Of a stretch of DNA of 64,000 bases, positions 11,563 to 24,641 are shown piece after piece. Origin of the DNA: Psilocybe azurescens. Lineage: Eukaryota; Basidiomycota; Agaricomycetes; Agaricales; Agrocybaceae. The first letter of the stretch is position 1. The number at the start of each line of letters is the position of its first letter. Made by a program: the position numbers and the translations under genes. Location: the NCBI GenBank assembly GCA_023853785.1, contig JAJIRX010000144.1:1-64000 (forward strand), written 5' to 3'. Under the pieces are notes generated by a model, which worked only from the letters and a program-made list of their open reading frames with translations, was not told where the DNA came from and searched no databases.

Positions 11563-11886
11563 ATGCCACCAAAACTGCTGCCACCATCCACCATTTCGGC
11601 TCAAGTAACCAACAAGTGGAGCCCGAGTGCAGTCGCTTCTCAACCGCTTTGACAGGCCCCAATATCACATCATTTTGTTTTGTTTAGTGCATGTGAAGGT
11701 GGAAGCGGCCCCACAAGCATGAAGATATATAAACACGACCTTCCTACTAACACCCCAACTAACTCTAGTCGCAAACAACGACACCACTACCCACTCACCC
11801 AATTGTTCCAACTTAACACCTTGCCCATACCTCAAGAACGTCCGGCTGATCATTACTCTGACGCTTTCCCAGGTGAATTGCTCTAG
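11563..11886 (+). pseudogene. Hypothetical ORF remnant
   Basis: ATG at 11563 opens MPPKLLPPSTISAQVTNKW and stops at about 11652. A second frame then continues SACEGGSGP and a Ser/Thr/Asn-rich, basic stretch, ending FPGELL at TAG 11884-11886. The N-terminus has the look of transposase-associated proteins in Agaricomycetes, but nothing diagnostic is visible. I do not assign a function. Confidence 0.25.
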
Positions 11887-13199
11887 GTAACTGCTCGGCT
11901 CATTCTTACCCACTGCTTTACTGATTGTATTTCGGAGATCAATAGAAGGCCCTCGCCAGACAGACTTCATAATAGGTAGGTTTTATCCATATAATTTGTT
12001 ATTGTATTCTGCTAATCCTAGGTGTCTCTGAAAGTGACCACCTAAACTCTGGCCAGGGCGCCAATTTGTCAGTCCTTTTTCCTCGTTTTTATCTATTTTA
12101 ATTTTATTTCTGTTGATAATTTAAAATGGCAGCCCAATTCTTTATTTTTGCTTGAGTCTTCAGACCGAGCATTTATACACAAGTGTAACATTCACAGGTA
12201 TGGCCATATTGAGAAATTTATGTTTATGTTTATTTATTTATTTTTGAAGCTTATGAGTAAGTTCTTCATATTTCTTATCTAGCTTTTACGTGTTACCTTA
12301 TTCAAGTATTGGGTCGTTGACATTATCAATCAGTGGGGTGGGAAGAGATTCCGCAATGGGAGGGGTTACTGTTGGTTTTAGTACCTGTAGTTAATGTAGT
12401 CGTATATTTATCTGCTTGAAAATATACCCATTTGGCTTTCTTTTTGGAGTGAAACCCTGAATACCATGGTTAATATTCAGAACGGGTTCTGGTCTCAAAT
12501 TGTAGCTGGTCAGGCTGACGACAACAGTGTTCTGGCATTGGAATCTGTCAACTATATTGTATCCAGCTCACAGAAGGGTGCTTAGTTTGCAATCCATTGC
12601 GAGTCTCTGAGGATCTAAATTCTTGTAGACAATTGGTGACAGTAAGCTCTGGCATTGGAATTTCTTGGTCATATTATATCTAGCTCACGAACAGTTGCCT
12701 GGCTTGCAATGTATCACAAGTATCCTAGAATTAGATACCTTGTTGATATTGATAATAATATCACAGCTGCCCTATCGTCATGCATAGGGACAGTATCAAT
12801 TCCATAATAAACTGTATCACTACGATAAACTCACAATATCACTTTTCAAATATTTTTGGACCTAGCAATATCTTGCTATAAATTACATTGTGAATCAGCA
12901 TACATTATGATGACAATTATAACGCAGATAACCATCTACTAATAACCCATATTATTATGACAAATTCATAATATCAATTTTCAAATATTTTTGGACCTAG
13001 CAATGTCTTTCTATAAATTGCATTGTGAGTCAGCCTATACTATGGTGACCGGATTATGGCACAGATGATCGTCTATAAGGGATTTCGGAGTTCATAATGT
13101 CTGATGTGATTCTTTCTGTTTTCCTGATGCAACTTACATGTGCTTTTTCAATTCGGTTTCAATTTTTCACAGTTGCAATTAACGAGTCTCTACATCATG
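11887..13199. other. AT-rich non-coding stretch
   Basis: No coding signal. It holds two families of imperfect direct repeats: a ~115-bp pair beginning TCTGGCATTGGAAT at about 12531 and 12648, and a ~135-bp pair listed separately. It looks like eroded repeat DNA preceding the tandem gene array. Confidence 0.5.
12821..13079. repeat. Two ~135-bp imperfect direct repeats
   Basis: Both units carry TTTTCAAATATTTTTGGACC, starting at 12843 and 12978, followed by TAGCAATRTCTTKCTATAAA. They diverge by roughly 15-20 percent by eye, and coding content is absent. Confidence 0.85.
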
Positions 13200-14942
13200 A
13201 TTCTGGAAGAGGACGAGATCGACTAGGATATCGCCATTGGCGATGATGTGATACCTATCAGTGCGAATTATACCTACTTGTCCCAAAAGGAATCCTCGAA
13301 TCTATATTGAGAACAGATTCATGTTCCTCTCGTCATGCCGAATATCAAAGTCTCTACGCAGAAAAAATGATTCAATGCGCCAAATGTGACATCGAGGAGG
13401 TATATAGGACCTAGGGTATGCACGTTAAAAGATATATCCTTCGCAGCATGGCCACCACGGTCCGACCGATGATCCCATTATAGCCATCTCCCATGATTTT
13501 CAAGTTATGGCCGGTGCTTTAGATCTATGCAAGCATAGTATTTGAGAGATGGATGCTTCTCTCATCACCACTGATCTCTAGCGGTACGCTCTGGCCACAG
13601 GTGAAAGTTCTAGACCAAAACGCCCGGTGGTCCGTGTGCGGATATTCTTCGGCTAACTCTGCCTTAAGCTTTTGAGCGCTAGAGCACTATTTTAGTTCAA
13701 GTAGCCGGAAAATGTGAAGATTCCTGTCACTTTCCATGCCATATTCTAAGAGAAGAGAAAGTATGTTCAATATTACATATTCTAAGAGAAAAAAGGTAGT
13801 CGATGCCAACCAGAAGTCGCACAAGTACTGTGCAAGACTGGGGATTTCCACGATCGCCTCCGGTACTTGAAGAGGAGAGAAGATAACACTTGAATTAGCT
13901 TCCCGTGTCTCTCGCAGGACACCCACAGTATTTTGGTACTCACGGGCTGTCACGCTGTCTATCGGATGTTCTCTGACACTCAATCGGCTTGCACCGGCGT
14001 TCCCTCTCTATCCCGGCTGATTGAGTGCCACTTCGCAGACGGGTATTGTTTATCCACGAACGCATGGTGTGTACGCATCCAATATATATAATCGTGCTCA
14101 TATGGCTCAAATCAGAAGACGCTGAAATTATGCATCTTTTCCACAAAGATCTAATGTCATATATAGCCAAACACATTCTGATTTTCAGGTTCTTCATCAT
14201 TATGATATTTGATTTGTGCGTTATCTTATTTAGAGTATTAGAATACTGTTCTTATCGTATATTTTCTTTCTACAAAGTAAGAAGTTCTGCAAGCGGGTAC
14301 ATACTACGTTTATAGCTTGTGGTGTTGAAGAAATTGGTACACTTAGTACGCACAGTACTGAGTGAGGACTCCGCACACTAAAAACGCTCGGGACTTGTAA
14401 TGACGATCTATTGATTGAAAGTTTCCTCTGGACCCCGAACAATGTGAAGTGGGTCTTCAAGGCGGGCATACGCGGTTATAAGTCGGGTTAACATCCTCTG
14501 TAGGAACGAATGAGATCTAGATCCTGGTTTATCTTTTGCTGTTTCTGCTTCTCGCTATGTGTGGGCTCTTATACATCACGTTTGGAATTTCTTGCTCAGA
14601 GATTTCAAGGCCTACTGCTAGTAGTATGGCTGGCAACAAAAAGTATGCATCTTCAGGATTTTGAATTTAAACATTGAATGAATTTGATACAGTAGTATTC
14701 AAACCAAAGAGAGACCTCAATCAACTCCGCAATACTCGGGGTCGACTTGGTTAATTATATTACAGCTCCGGTTACTTTCATAGCCTGTTTTGCTAATAGT
14801 TCTACTCGCATCAGACTTGAACTCATTTCTAGAGCTGCTTGGTACTGTGTAACGAGTTAATGCCAACGATCCAAAATACCACCGGAGATATCGCAATTTT
14901 GCATGAGCCATTCGGTAGTATGCCGTTAGGGCGCTGTTGGTC

Positions 14943-14985
14943 TTCAACGAATATATCGAATATTCGTTGAACGAAAGGTATATAA
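14943..14985 (+). promoter_or_regulatory. Promoter palindrome and TATA box, gene 1
   Basis: TTCAACGAATA (14943-14953) and its exact reverse complement TATTCGTTGAA (14961-14971) are separated by 7 bases that include part of the inner palindrome CGAATATTCG. A TATATAA box follows at 14979-14985, 126 bases before the ATG. This is the arrangement expected of a dimeric activator or repressor site next to a core promoter. Confidence 0.7.
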
Positions 14986-15110
14986 GCAGTGTGGTTTCGT
15001 TGAGTTCTCTTCAAGCTATCCATTCGATATCTACCAACATACAGGTGATTCAGAAGTTTCTCACGTTGTTGTTATACACTGCTCAATCCAAATTTATTAG
15101 AAAATCTATC

Positions 15111-15541
15111 ATGCAGTTGTCTTTCACCACCGTCTTCGCCACTATCATCGCCTTTGCCGGGGTCACCAGCGCTGCTCCAAGCGGTGAAATTACCAACAGC
15201 ACATTGACACCTCTTGCTGCACCATTTGGAATCAACTATGGCCAGACCCAGAATAACGACGTCGCCTGGGTCGACGGACAGTCCAAATGTAACTTCGTCA
15301 TCGTTGGACCCGTAAGTGGCAGGCCGCACTATCAAACGAGGGTTTTAACTAATTTGTTGGGCATTAGAACGGCCCGAACCCGTGTGGCCGACCGTTCAAT
15401 ATCAACGGACAGAGTGGATTCACATTCGAAGGATGTGGTGGTGCACTTTCGATCAACCAGAACGGGCAGTTCTTTGCCAGTTGCGGTAACTTGAAGGAGG
15501 GAGATGTATGCGGTGTGCACAGTGAATTCCACTGCATTTGA
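15111..15541 (+). CDS. Small secreted six-cysteine protein, copy 1
   Basis: Exon 1 is 15111-15311 and exon 2 is 15368-15541. The 56-base intron 15312-15367 starts GTAAGT and ends ATTAG, in phase 0. The product has 124 residues. It starts with a typical signal peptide (MQLSFTTVFATIIAFAGV, likely cleaved after TSA at about residue 21), then has a Thr/Asn-rich stretch with one N-S-T sequon (residue 29) and a compact domain with six cysteines at 60, 73, 90, 106, 115 and 123, enough for three disulphides. Glycine and asparagine are frequent and no charge cluster or membrane segment follows the signal. It is probably exported to the wall or medium. I do not recognise the family. The start is chosen because the signal peptide begins there and a TATA box lies upstream. 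Confidence 0.85.
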
Positions 15542-18097
15542 GTGCTTTCAAATACAATCCTACATCAACAATAACCATACTCGTAAAATATATACAAACC
15601 AAAGACACAACTGTCTTGATTCATGTGTCGCGTAGTATAATGTGGCAACAATGGTCATGACAATAAACGTTTATCAAGTATCACGACATGGTTGGTCAGC
15701 TGAAGTTTGACGTTCGCGTACCATGTCGGGCAAAATTCTGCTCGCAGTGGGCAGACTTTCAGCCAGTGGCGAAACGATAAGCCCCTATTTTGCAAAGATC
15801 CTCGTGACGTCGTCGTCATTTGGGCTCTCCGAGGAGTCCGAGCCTCTGCGTCCCAACGCACCCCCGCTCGGGAGTAAACCTAGATGTCCATCGAAATGAA
15901 GCTTTTTGCTATTTATACATACTGCGATGTATGGTTTGAAACGATATCGGCTTCTCTCAATTTGTGCACGAATTAGTATGTATTACTGTTGTCGTATTAT
16001 CTTCGATAATGTGCTTACCATTGGATCTTTCAGATGATCAAGTATTTCTTACTAGGACACGATCGGAGAAGGGGGGAAATACGATATGCGTAGTCATAGC
16101 AATCGCCCGGAGAAGCAAAGAGGATAACTTTGTCATTGGTTTTTGTACAATGAATCTTAAATTTATCGATTAAAGATGCAAATTGAATAAGACTATGAAA
16201 AGGGTCAAGAACAGAATAGATTAGCGTTTCAAGAACTTTGACGACGATAATCATAATCGATTTTCGGAGAGTATGTTCAAGATGAGGCCCCCGCAACAGT
16301 CGACATCTTTTCGTTTTCTTCTTTCCAGCCATCGCATTGTATCAGCCATTAAGTTTGAGTCCAGACAAGGATGAGATCGACTGCGATACCTTGTGATACC
16401 TATCAGGGCGCTTGGTACTTACTTGGCCCAAAAGGAATCCTCGAATCCATATCGAGAATAGATTCATGTGCCTCTCTTCGTGGCGAATATGGAATTGGCT
16501 TTGCGGAAAGGATGCTACAATTTCCGAAAATGTCATCGAGCAGGTAGATAGGACATAAGGGTATGCACGTTAAGAGATATATCCTTCTCAGCATGGCCAC
16601 CACGGTCCGACCGATGATCCCATTACAGCGGTCTCCATGATTTTCAAGTTATGGCCGGTGCCTTAGATGTATACCAGGATATTATTTAAGAGATAGATGA
16701 TTCTCTCATCACCACTGATCTCTAGCGGTACGCTCTGGCCACAGGTGAACGTTCTAGGCCAAAACGCCCGGTGATCCGTGTGCGGATATTCTGCGGCTAA
16801 CTCTACCTTAAGCTTTTGAGCGCTAGATCACTATTTTAGTTCAAGTAGCCGGAAAATGTGAAGATTCCTGTCACCTTCCATGCGGTATTCTAAGAGAAGA
16901 GAAATTATGTCCAATATCACATATTCTAAGAGAAAGAAAAATAGTCGATGCCAACCAGAAGTCGCACAAGTACTATGCAAGACTTGGGTTTTCCACGATC
17001 ACCTCCGGTACTTGAAGAGAACTGAAGATAACACTCGAATTAGCTTCCCGTGACTCTCGCAGCACACCCACAGTATTGTGGCCTTCACGGGCTGTCACGC
17101 TGTCTATCGGATGTTCTCTGACATTCAATCGGCTTGCACCGGCGTTCCCTGTCTGTCCCAGCTGCCTGAGTGCCGCTTCGCAGACGGGTATTGTTTATCC
17201 ATGAACGCATGGTGTCCTCCAATAATATATAATCGCGCTCATATGGCCCAAATCAGAAGACGCTGAAACTATGCATCTTTTCTATGCCTTCCTGCAAAGA
17301 TCTAATGTCATATATATATAGCCCAACGCTTTCTGATTTTCAGTGTCTTTATCACTATGAGATTTGATTTGTGCCTTATCCAGTGTTGGAAGATTTATAG
17401 TACCGTTCTTATCGTACATTTTCTTTCTACAAAGTAAGACGTTCTGCAAAGGTGTACATACTACGCTCATAGCTTGTGGTGTTGAAGAAATCGGTACATG
17501 TAGTACGCACAGTACTGAGTGAGGACTCTGCACACTAAAAACCGGTCGGGACTTGTAATGACGCTCTATTCATGGAAAGTTTCTCCTGGAGCCCGAACAA
17601 TGCGAAGTAGGTCTTCGTGCCAGGCATACGCGGTTATAAGTCAGGTTAACATCCTCCGGAGGAATGAATGAGATCTAGAGGATTGTTTATCTTTTGCTGT
17701 GTCTGCTTCTGGCTACGTGTGGGCACTCATGCACCACGTTTGGAACTTTTGCTCAGAGATCATAAGGTCTACTGCTAGTACTGTGACTGGCAACAAAAGT
17801 ATACATCTTCAGGATTTTGAATTTGAAGATTGAATGAATTTGATGCAGTAGTATTCAAACCAAAGAGAGACCTCAATCAACTCCGCATTACTCGGGGTGG
17901 ACTTGGTTAATTATATTACAGATCCGGCTACTTTATAGCCTGTTTTGCGAATAGTTGTACTGGCATCAAATATGAACTCGTTTGTAGAGCTGCTTGGTAG
18001 TGTGTAACGAATGAATGCCGACGCTCCCAAATACCACCGGAGATATCGCAATTTTGCATGAGCCATTCAGTAGTATGCCGTTAGGGCGCTGTTGGTC

Positions 18098-18140
18098 TTC
18101 AACGAATATATCGAATATTCGTTGAACGAAAGGTATATAA
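18098..18140 (+). promoter_or_regulatory. Promoter palindrome and TATA box, gene 2
   Basis: Identical to the gene 1 element: arms 18098-18108 and 18116-18126 (11-bp perfect inverted repeat, 7-base spacer), TATATAA at 18134-18140, ATG 126 bases further on. Confidence 0.7.
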
Positions 18141-18266
18141 GCAGCGTGGTTTTCGCTGAGTTCTCTTCAAGCTATCCATTCGATATCTACCAACATACAG
18201 GTACATCAGGGTCTTCTCACCTTGTCGTTATACACTGCTCATTCAGAATTTATTAGAATTTCTATC

Positions 18267-18697
18267 ATGCAGTTGTCTGTCACCACCGTCTTCGCCACCA
18301 TCATCGCCTTTGCCGGGGTCACCAGCGCTGCTCCAAGCGGTGAAATTACCAACAGCACATTGACACCTCTTGCTGCACCATTTGGAATCAACTATGGCCA
18401 GACCCAGAATAACGACGTCGCCTGGGTCGACGGACAGTCCAAATGTAACTTCGTCATCGTTGGACCCGTAAGTGGCAGGCCGCACTATCAAACGAGGGTT
18501 TTAACTAATTTGTTGGGCATTAGAACGGCCCGAACCCGTGTGGCCGACCGTTCAATATCAACGGACAGAGTGGATTCACATTCGAAGGATGTGGTGGTGC
18601 ACTTTCGATCAACCAGAACGGGCAGTTCTTTGCCAGTTGCGGTAACTTGAAGGAGGGAGATGTATGCGGTGTGCACAGTGAATTCCACTGCATTTGA
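18267..18697 (+). CDS. Small secreted six-cysteine protein, copy 2
   Basis: Exons 18267-18467 and 18524-18697, intron 18468-18523. The product has 124 residues and differs from copy 1 at residue 5 (V for F) in the signal peptide. The mature region, the intron and more than 100 bases of 3' flank look the same as in copy 1. All six cysteines are kept. The near identity over exons, intron and 3' flank, against larger differences further upstream, points to recent duplication or gene conversion between copies 1 and 2. Confidence 0.85.
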
Positions 18698-21145
18698 GTG
18701 CTTTCAAATACAATCCTACATCAACAATAACCATACTCGTAAAATATATACAAACCAAAGACACAACTGTCTTGATTCATGTGTCGCGTAGTATAATGTG
18801 GCAACAATGGTCATGACAATAAACGTTTATCCAAGATCCCGACACGGTTCTTCAACTGAAGTTTGAGGATCGCGTACGAGGTCGGGCAAAATTTCGTCGC
18901 AGTTGGCAGACTTTCTGAGACACTTGACTGACATGGGAGATGGCAGACTTTCAGGCAGTGGCGAAACGGTGAGCCCCTATTTTGTAAAGAACCTCATAAC
19001 GTTGTCGTCATATGTGCTCTCCGAAGAGTCCGTGCCGGGAGTAAACCAAAATAAGCATCGAAATGAAGCTTTCTGGTATTTAAAAGTACTTCATGGTATG
19101 GTCCTAAAAGATATCGGCTTCATTTTAGTAGGTTGTGCGGGTCGTATGGTTCCGGCGCAAGACAAATTCTTAGTTGGTTATGGTGATCTGGGACACCTCT
19201 GTGGCATGCAGGCATGTTAAAACTGGGTACTCTGTAGCATCGTTCACATGCAACCTCAATTTGGGCACTAATTAGTATGTATTACTGTCGTCGTATCGTC
19301 TTTGATGATGTGCTTACCATTCGAGCTTTCAGATGATCATGTGAAGATCTTTTTGTTTTCTTCTTTCCAGCCATCGCATTGTATTAATCATCAACCTTGA
19401 GCCCAGACAAGGATGAGATCGACTGGGATACCTTATGATACCTATCAGGGGCTTGGTACTTACTGGGCCCAAAAAGGAATGTTGGAATACATAACGAGCA
19501 TCATGTACCTCTCTTCATGACGAATGTGAAATTCGCTTTGCATAAATGATGGTTCAATTCTCCGAAAATGACATTGAGGAGATAGATAGGACATAAGGGT
19601 ATGCACGTTAAAAGGTATATCCTTGTCAGCATGGCCGCCACAGCCCGAACGAGGATCCCATTACGGCCATCTCCAAGATTTGCAAGTAATGGCCGGTGCC
19701 TTAGATATATACCAGGATATTATTTAAAACGTAGAAGCTTCTATCATCACCACTTATATCTAGCGGTACGCTCTGGCCACACGTAAACGTTCCAGACCAA
19801 AACGCCCGGTGATCCGTGTGCGGATATTCTTCGGCTAACTCTGCCTCAAACCTTTGAGCGCTTGAGCACTATTTTAGTTCAAGTAGCCGGAAAATGTGAA
19901 GATTCCTGTCACTTTCCATGCCCTATTCTAAGAGAAGAGAAAGTATATTCAATATTACATATTCTAAGAGAAAGAAAAGTAGTCGATGCCAACCAGAAGT
20001 AGCACAAGTACTTTGCAAGACTTTGGTATTCCGCGATCGCCTCCGGTACTTGAAGAGAAGGGAAGATAACACTCGAATTAGCTTCCCGTGTCTCTCGCAG
20101 CACACCCACAGTATTCTGCCCTTCACGAGCTGTCACGCTGTCGATCGGATGTTCTCTGACACTCAATCGGCTTGCACCGGCGTTCGCTGTGTGTCCCAGC
20201 TGACGGAGTGCCGCTTCGCAGACGGGTATTTTTATCCATGAACGCATGGTGTGTACGCATCCAATGAAATATAATCGCGCTCATATGGCTCAAATGAGAC
20301 GACGCTGAAACTATGTATTTTTTCTATGCCTTCCTGCAAAGATCTAATGTCATATATAGACAAACACATTCTGATTTTCAGTATGCTGATCATTATGAGA
20401 TTTGATTTGTGCCTTATCTTATTTAGAGTATTAGAGTACCGTTCTTACCGTCCATTTCCTTTCTCCAAGGTAAGACGTTCTGCAAGGAAGTATATACTAC
20501 GCTTATAGCTTGTGGTGTTGAAGAAATCGGTATATGTAGTGCGCACAGTACTGAGTGATGACTCTGCACACTAAAAAGCTCTTGGGACTTGTAATGACGA
20601 TCTATTCATTAAAAGGTTCCTCTGGAGCCCGAACAATGCGAAATGGGTCTTCAAGCCGGGCATATGCGGTCATAGTCGGGTTAACATGCTCCGGAAGAAC
20701 GGATGACATCTAGATCCTGGTTTATCTTTTGCTGTGTCTGCTTCTTGCTACGTGTGGGCTCTCATGCATCACGTTTGGCATTGCTTGCTCAGAGATCCTA
20801 AGGCCTACTGCTAGTAGTGTGCTAGTAGTGTGACTGGCAACAAAAAGTATACATCTTCAGGATTTTGAATTTAAAGATTGAATGAATTTGATGCAGTAGT
20901 ATTCAAATAAAAGTGAGACCTCAATCAATTCCGCATTACTCGGGGTCGACTTGGTTAATTATATTGCAGCTCCGGTTACTTTCATAGCCTGTTTTGTGAA
21001 TAGTTATACTGGCATCAGACTTGAACTCGCTTCTGAGCAGCTTGGTAGTGTGTAACTAATCAATGTCAACGCTCCCAAATACCACCGGAGATATCGCAAT
21101 TTTGCATGAACCATGCGGTAGTATGCCGTTAAGGCGCTTTTGGTC

Positions 21146-21188
21146 TTCAACGAAAGTATCGAATATTCGTTGAACGAAAGGTATATAA
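21146..21188 (+). promoter_or_regulatory. Promoter palindrome and TATA box, gene 3
   Basis: Arms shortened to 9 bp: TTCAACGAA (21146-21154) and TTCGTTGAA (21166-21174). The outer arm changed from ATA to AG while the inner CGAATATTCG is intact. TATATAA lies at 21182-21188. Confidence 0.65.
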
Positions 21189-21314
21189 GCAGTGTTATTT
21201 TTGCTGAGTCCTCTTCAAGCTATCCATTCGATATCTACCAACACACAGGTAAATGCGAGGCTTTTCACCTTATCGTTATACACTGCTCAATCCGAATTTA
21301 TTAGAAAGTCTATC

Positions 21315-21745
21315 ATGCAGTTGTCTTTCACCACCGTCTTCGCCACCATCATCGCCATTGCAGGGGTGACCAGCGCTGCTCCTAGCGGCGAAATTACCAA
21401 CAGCACATTGACTCCTCTTGCTGCACCGTTTGGAATCAACTATGGCCAGACCCAGAATAACGACGTCGCCTGGGTCGACGGTCAGTCCAAATGTAACTTT
21501 GTCGTCATTGGACCCGTAAGTTGCAGTCCCCAGTATCAAACGATGGTTTTAACTGATTTGTTGATCGTTAGAACGGCCCGAACCCGTGTGGGCGACCGTT
21601 CAGTATCAACGGAGAGAGTGGATTCACATTCGAAGGATGTGGTGGATCGCTTTGGATCGACCTGAACGGGCAGTTCTTTGCCAGTTGCGGTAACTTGAAG
21701 GAGGCAGATGTGTGTGGTGTCCACAGTGAATTCCACTGTATTTGA
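21315..21745 (+). CDS. Small secreted six-cysteine protein, copy 3
   Basis: Exons 21315-21515 and 21572-21745, intron 21516-21571 (56 bases, GTAAGT..GTTAG). The product has 124 residues and the same signal peptide type (IIAIAGV). The second exon is of a different subtype from copies 1 and 2: Ser for Asn near residue 78, Glu for Gln near 82, a SLWIDL segment where copies 1 and 2 read ALSINQ, and Ala for Gly after KE. All six cysteines, their spacing and the C-terminal FHCI are unchanged, as expected for a disulphide-rich scaffold with variable surface loops. Confidence 0.85.
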
Positions 21746-22263
21746 TGGCTTTCAGATCCAATCCGCCAGCAACAATAACCATACTCGTAATATATATATA
21801 CATCAGAGACATGGCTGTCTTGATTCATGTGTCGCGTAGTATAATGTGGCGACAATGGTCATGACAATAAACGCTTTTCAAGTAGCACGATTCGGTTCGT
21901 CTGGTGAAGTTTGAGGTTCGCGTACCAGGTTGGGCAAAATTCTGCTATTTATAATCACTGCAATATATGGTTTGAAACGATATCGGATTCGTTTTAGTAG
22001 GTTGTGTGGTTCGCATAGTTCCGGCGCAAGACAAGTTCTTAGTTGAGTATGCTGTAGTATGTAGCTCCTACAGGTAAGTATCTGGTACACCTGTGGTATG
22101 CAGGCATGTTAACACTGGGTACTCTGTGGCATCGTTCAGATGCAACCTCAATTTGTGCACTAATTAGTATGTATTACTCTCGTCGTATTATCTTGAGTCC
22201 AGAAAAGGATGAGCTCGACTGGGATACCTTGTGATACCTATCAGGGCGCTTGTTACTTACTTG

Positions 22264-22386
22264 GTGTAAGCATGGCGGCTCACCACTTCTTATACGGTCC
22301 GAGCAACTAGATGCCAAAGTATATTTATAGCGCGATTTTGGTGTAACGGTTACGGCTTGTCGGACTGGCATGACTAGCTTACGCTC
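22264..22386. mobile_element. Short insertion (MITE-like) in unit 3
   Basis: A ~123-bp segment starts GTGTAAGC and ends GCTTACGCTC. It is absent from the corresponding place in units 1 and 2, where the sequence runs straight from TACTTACTTGG into CCCAAAAGG. The ends form a short imperfect inverted repeat. The interior holds GTAACGGTTAC. No ORF. Confidence 0.6.
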
Positions 22387-24042
22387 GGCCCAAAAAGGAA
22401 TCTTCGAATCCATATCGAGAATAGTTTCATGTGCCTCTCTTCATGACGAATATGGAATCGCCATGATGCTTCAATTATCCGAAAATGTGATCGAGGAGGT
22501 AGATAGGACCAAAGGGTATGCACGTTAAAAGATATATCCTTCTCAGCATGGCCGCCACAGCCCGAACGAGGATCCCATTACAGCGGTCTCCATGATTTTC
22601 AAGTAATGGCCGGTGCCTTAGATGTATATGCCGGCATATTATTTGAGAGATAGATACTTCTCTCATTACCACTGATCTCTAGCGGTACGCTTTGGCCACA
22701 CGTAAACGTTCCAGACCAAAACGCCCGGTGGTCCGTGTGCGGATATTCTTCGGCTAACTCTGCCTTAAGCTTTTGAGCGCTAGAGCACTATTTTAGTCCA
22801 AGTAGCCGGAAAATGTGAAGATTTCTGTCACTTTCCATGCCCTATTCTAAGAGAAGAGAAAGTATGTTCAATATTACATTATCTAAGAGAAATGAAAGCA
22901 GACGGTGCCAACCAGAAGTAGCACAAGTACTATGCAAGACTTGCGTTTTCCGCGATCGCCTACGGTACTTGAAGAGAACTGAAGATCTCGAATTATCTTC
23001 CCGTGTCTCTCGCAGCACACTCACAGTATTCTGGTATTCACGGGCTGTCACGCTGTCGATCGGATGTTCTCTGACACTCAATCGGCTTGCACCGGCGTTC
23101 CCTCTCTATCCCAGATGACTGTGCGGCATCGCAGACGGATATTTTTATCCATGAATGCATGGTGTGTACGGATCCAATAATATATAATCGCTCTGATATG
23201 ACTCAAATCAGAAGACGCTGAAAATATGCATCTTTTGTACAAAGATCTAATTACATATATAGCCAAACACATCCTGATTTGCCGTTTCCTCATCATTATG
23301 AGATTTGATTTGTGCCTTATTCTATGTTGGAAGATTTAGAGTACCATTCTTATCGTGCATTTACTTTCTACAAAGTAAGACGTTCTGCAAAGGGGTACAT
23401 ACTACGCTTATAGCTTGTGGTGTTGAAGAAATTGGTACATGTAGAGCGCACAATACTGAGTGAGGCCTCTGCGCACTAAAAAAAGCGCTTGGGACTTGTA
23501 ATGTCGATCTATTTATTAAAAGTTCCTTCTGGAGCCCGAACAATGCGAAGTGGGTTCTCAAGCCGGGCACACGCGGTAAATCAGGTTAACATCCTCTGGG
23601 GGAACGAATGAGATCTAGATCCTGGTTTATCATTTGCTCTGTCTGCTTCTCGCTATGTGTGGGCTTTCATGCATCACGTTTGGAATTGGTTGCTCAGAGA
23701 TCCTAAGGCCTACTGCTAGTAGTATGGCTGGCAACAAAATGTATGTATCTTCAAGATTTTTGAATTCAAAAATTGAATGAATTTTGATGCAGTAGTATTC
23801 AAACCAAACAGAGACCTGCATCAACTCCGCATTACTCGGGGTGGACTTGGTTAATTATATCACAGCTCCGGCTACTTTCATAGCCTGTGTTGTGAATAGT
23901 TATACTGGCATCAAACTTGAACTCGTTTGTAGAGCTGCTTGGTAGTGTGTAACAAATGAATGCCGACGCTCCCAAATACCACAGGAGATATCGCAATTTT
24001 GCATGAGCCATGCGGTAGTATGCCGTTAGGGCATTGTTGGTC

Positions 24043-24085
24043 TTCAACGAAAATATCGAATATTCGTTGAACGAAAGGTATATAA
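24043..24085 (+). promoter_or_regulatory. Promoter palindrome and TATA box, gene 4
   Basis: Arms TTCAACGAA (24043-24051) and TTCGTTGAA (24063-24071) enclose AATATCGAATA. TATATAA lies at 24079-24085. Confidence 0.65.
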
Positions 24086-24210
24086 GCAGTGTGGTTTCGT
24101 TGAGTTTTCTTCAAGCTATCCATTCGATATCTACCAACATACAGGTACATCAAAGGCTTCTCATCTTGTCGTTATACATTGCTCAATCCGAATTTATCAG
24201 ACATTTTATC

Positions 24211-24641
24211 ATGCAGTTGTCTTTCGCCGCCGTCTTTGCCACCATCATCGCCTTTGCCGGTGTCACCAGCGCAGCTCCTAGCGGTGAAATTACCAACAGC
24301 ACATTGACACCTCTTGCTGCACCGTTTGGAATCAACTATGGCCAGACCCAGAATAACGACGTTGCGTGGGTCGACGGTCAGTCCAAATGTAACTTCGTCG
24401 TCATTGGACCCGTAAGTTGCAGTCCGCGGTATCAAACGAGGGTTTTAACTAATTTGTTGGGCATTAGAACGGCCCGAACCCGTGTGGGCGACCGTTCAGT
24501 ATCAACGGAGAGAGTGGATTCACATTCGAAGGATGTGGTGGATCGCTTTGGATCGACCTGAACGGGCAGTTCTTTGCCAGCTGCGGTAACTTGAAGGAGG
24601 CAGATGTGTGTGGTGTGCACAGTGAATTCCACTGCATTTGA
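24211..24641 (+). CDS. Small secreted six-cysteine protein, copy 4
   Basis: Exons 24211-24411 and 24468-24641, intron 24412-24467. The product has 124 residues, a signal peptide beginning MQLSFAAVFA, and the exon-2 subtype of copies 3 and 5. The intron is a mosaic: its first half (GTTGCAGTCCGCGG) resembles copies 3 and 5, while its second half (AATTTGTTGGGCATTAG) equals copies 1 and 2. The six cysteines are kept. The reading frame looks intact. Confidence 0.85.

Noticed and set aside
15072..15335. 87-codon antisense frame opposite each secreted-protein exon 1
   Set aside because: Antisense of a well-supported gene. It persists only because the sense exon is conserved.
19909..20247. Recurring ~100-codon frames in the array units (YSKR-type block), on both strands
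   Set aside because: The frames shift, shorten or break between units while the DNA is conserved, so the conservation is that of a repeat, not a protein.
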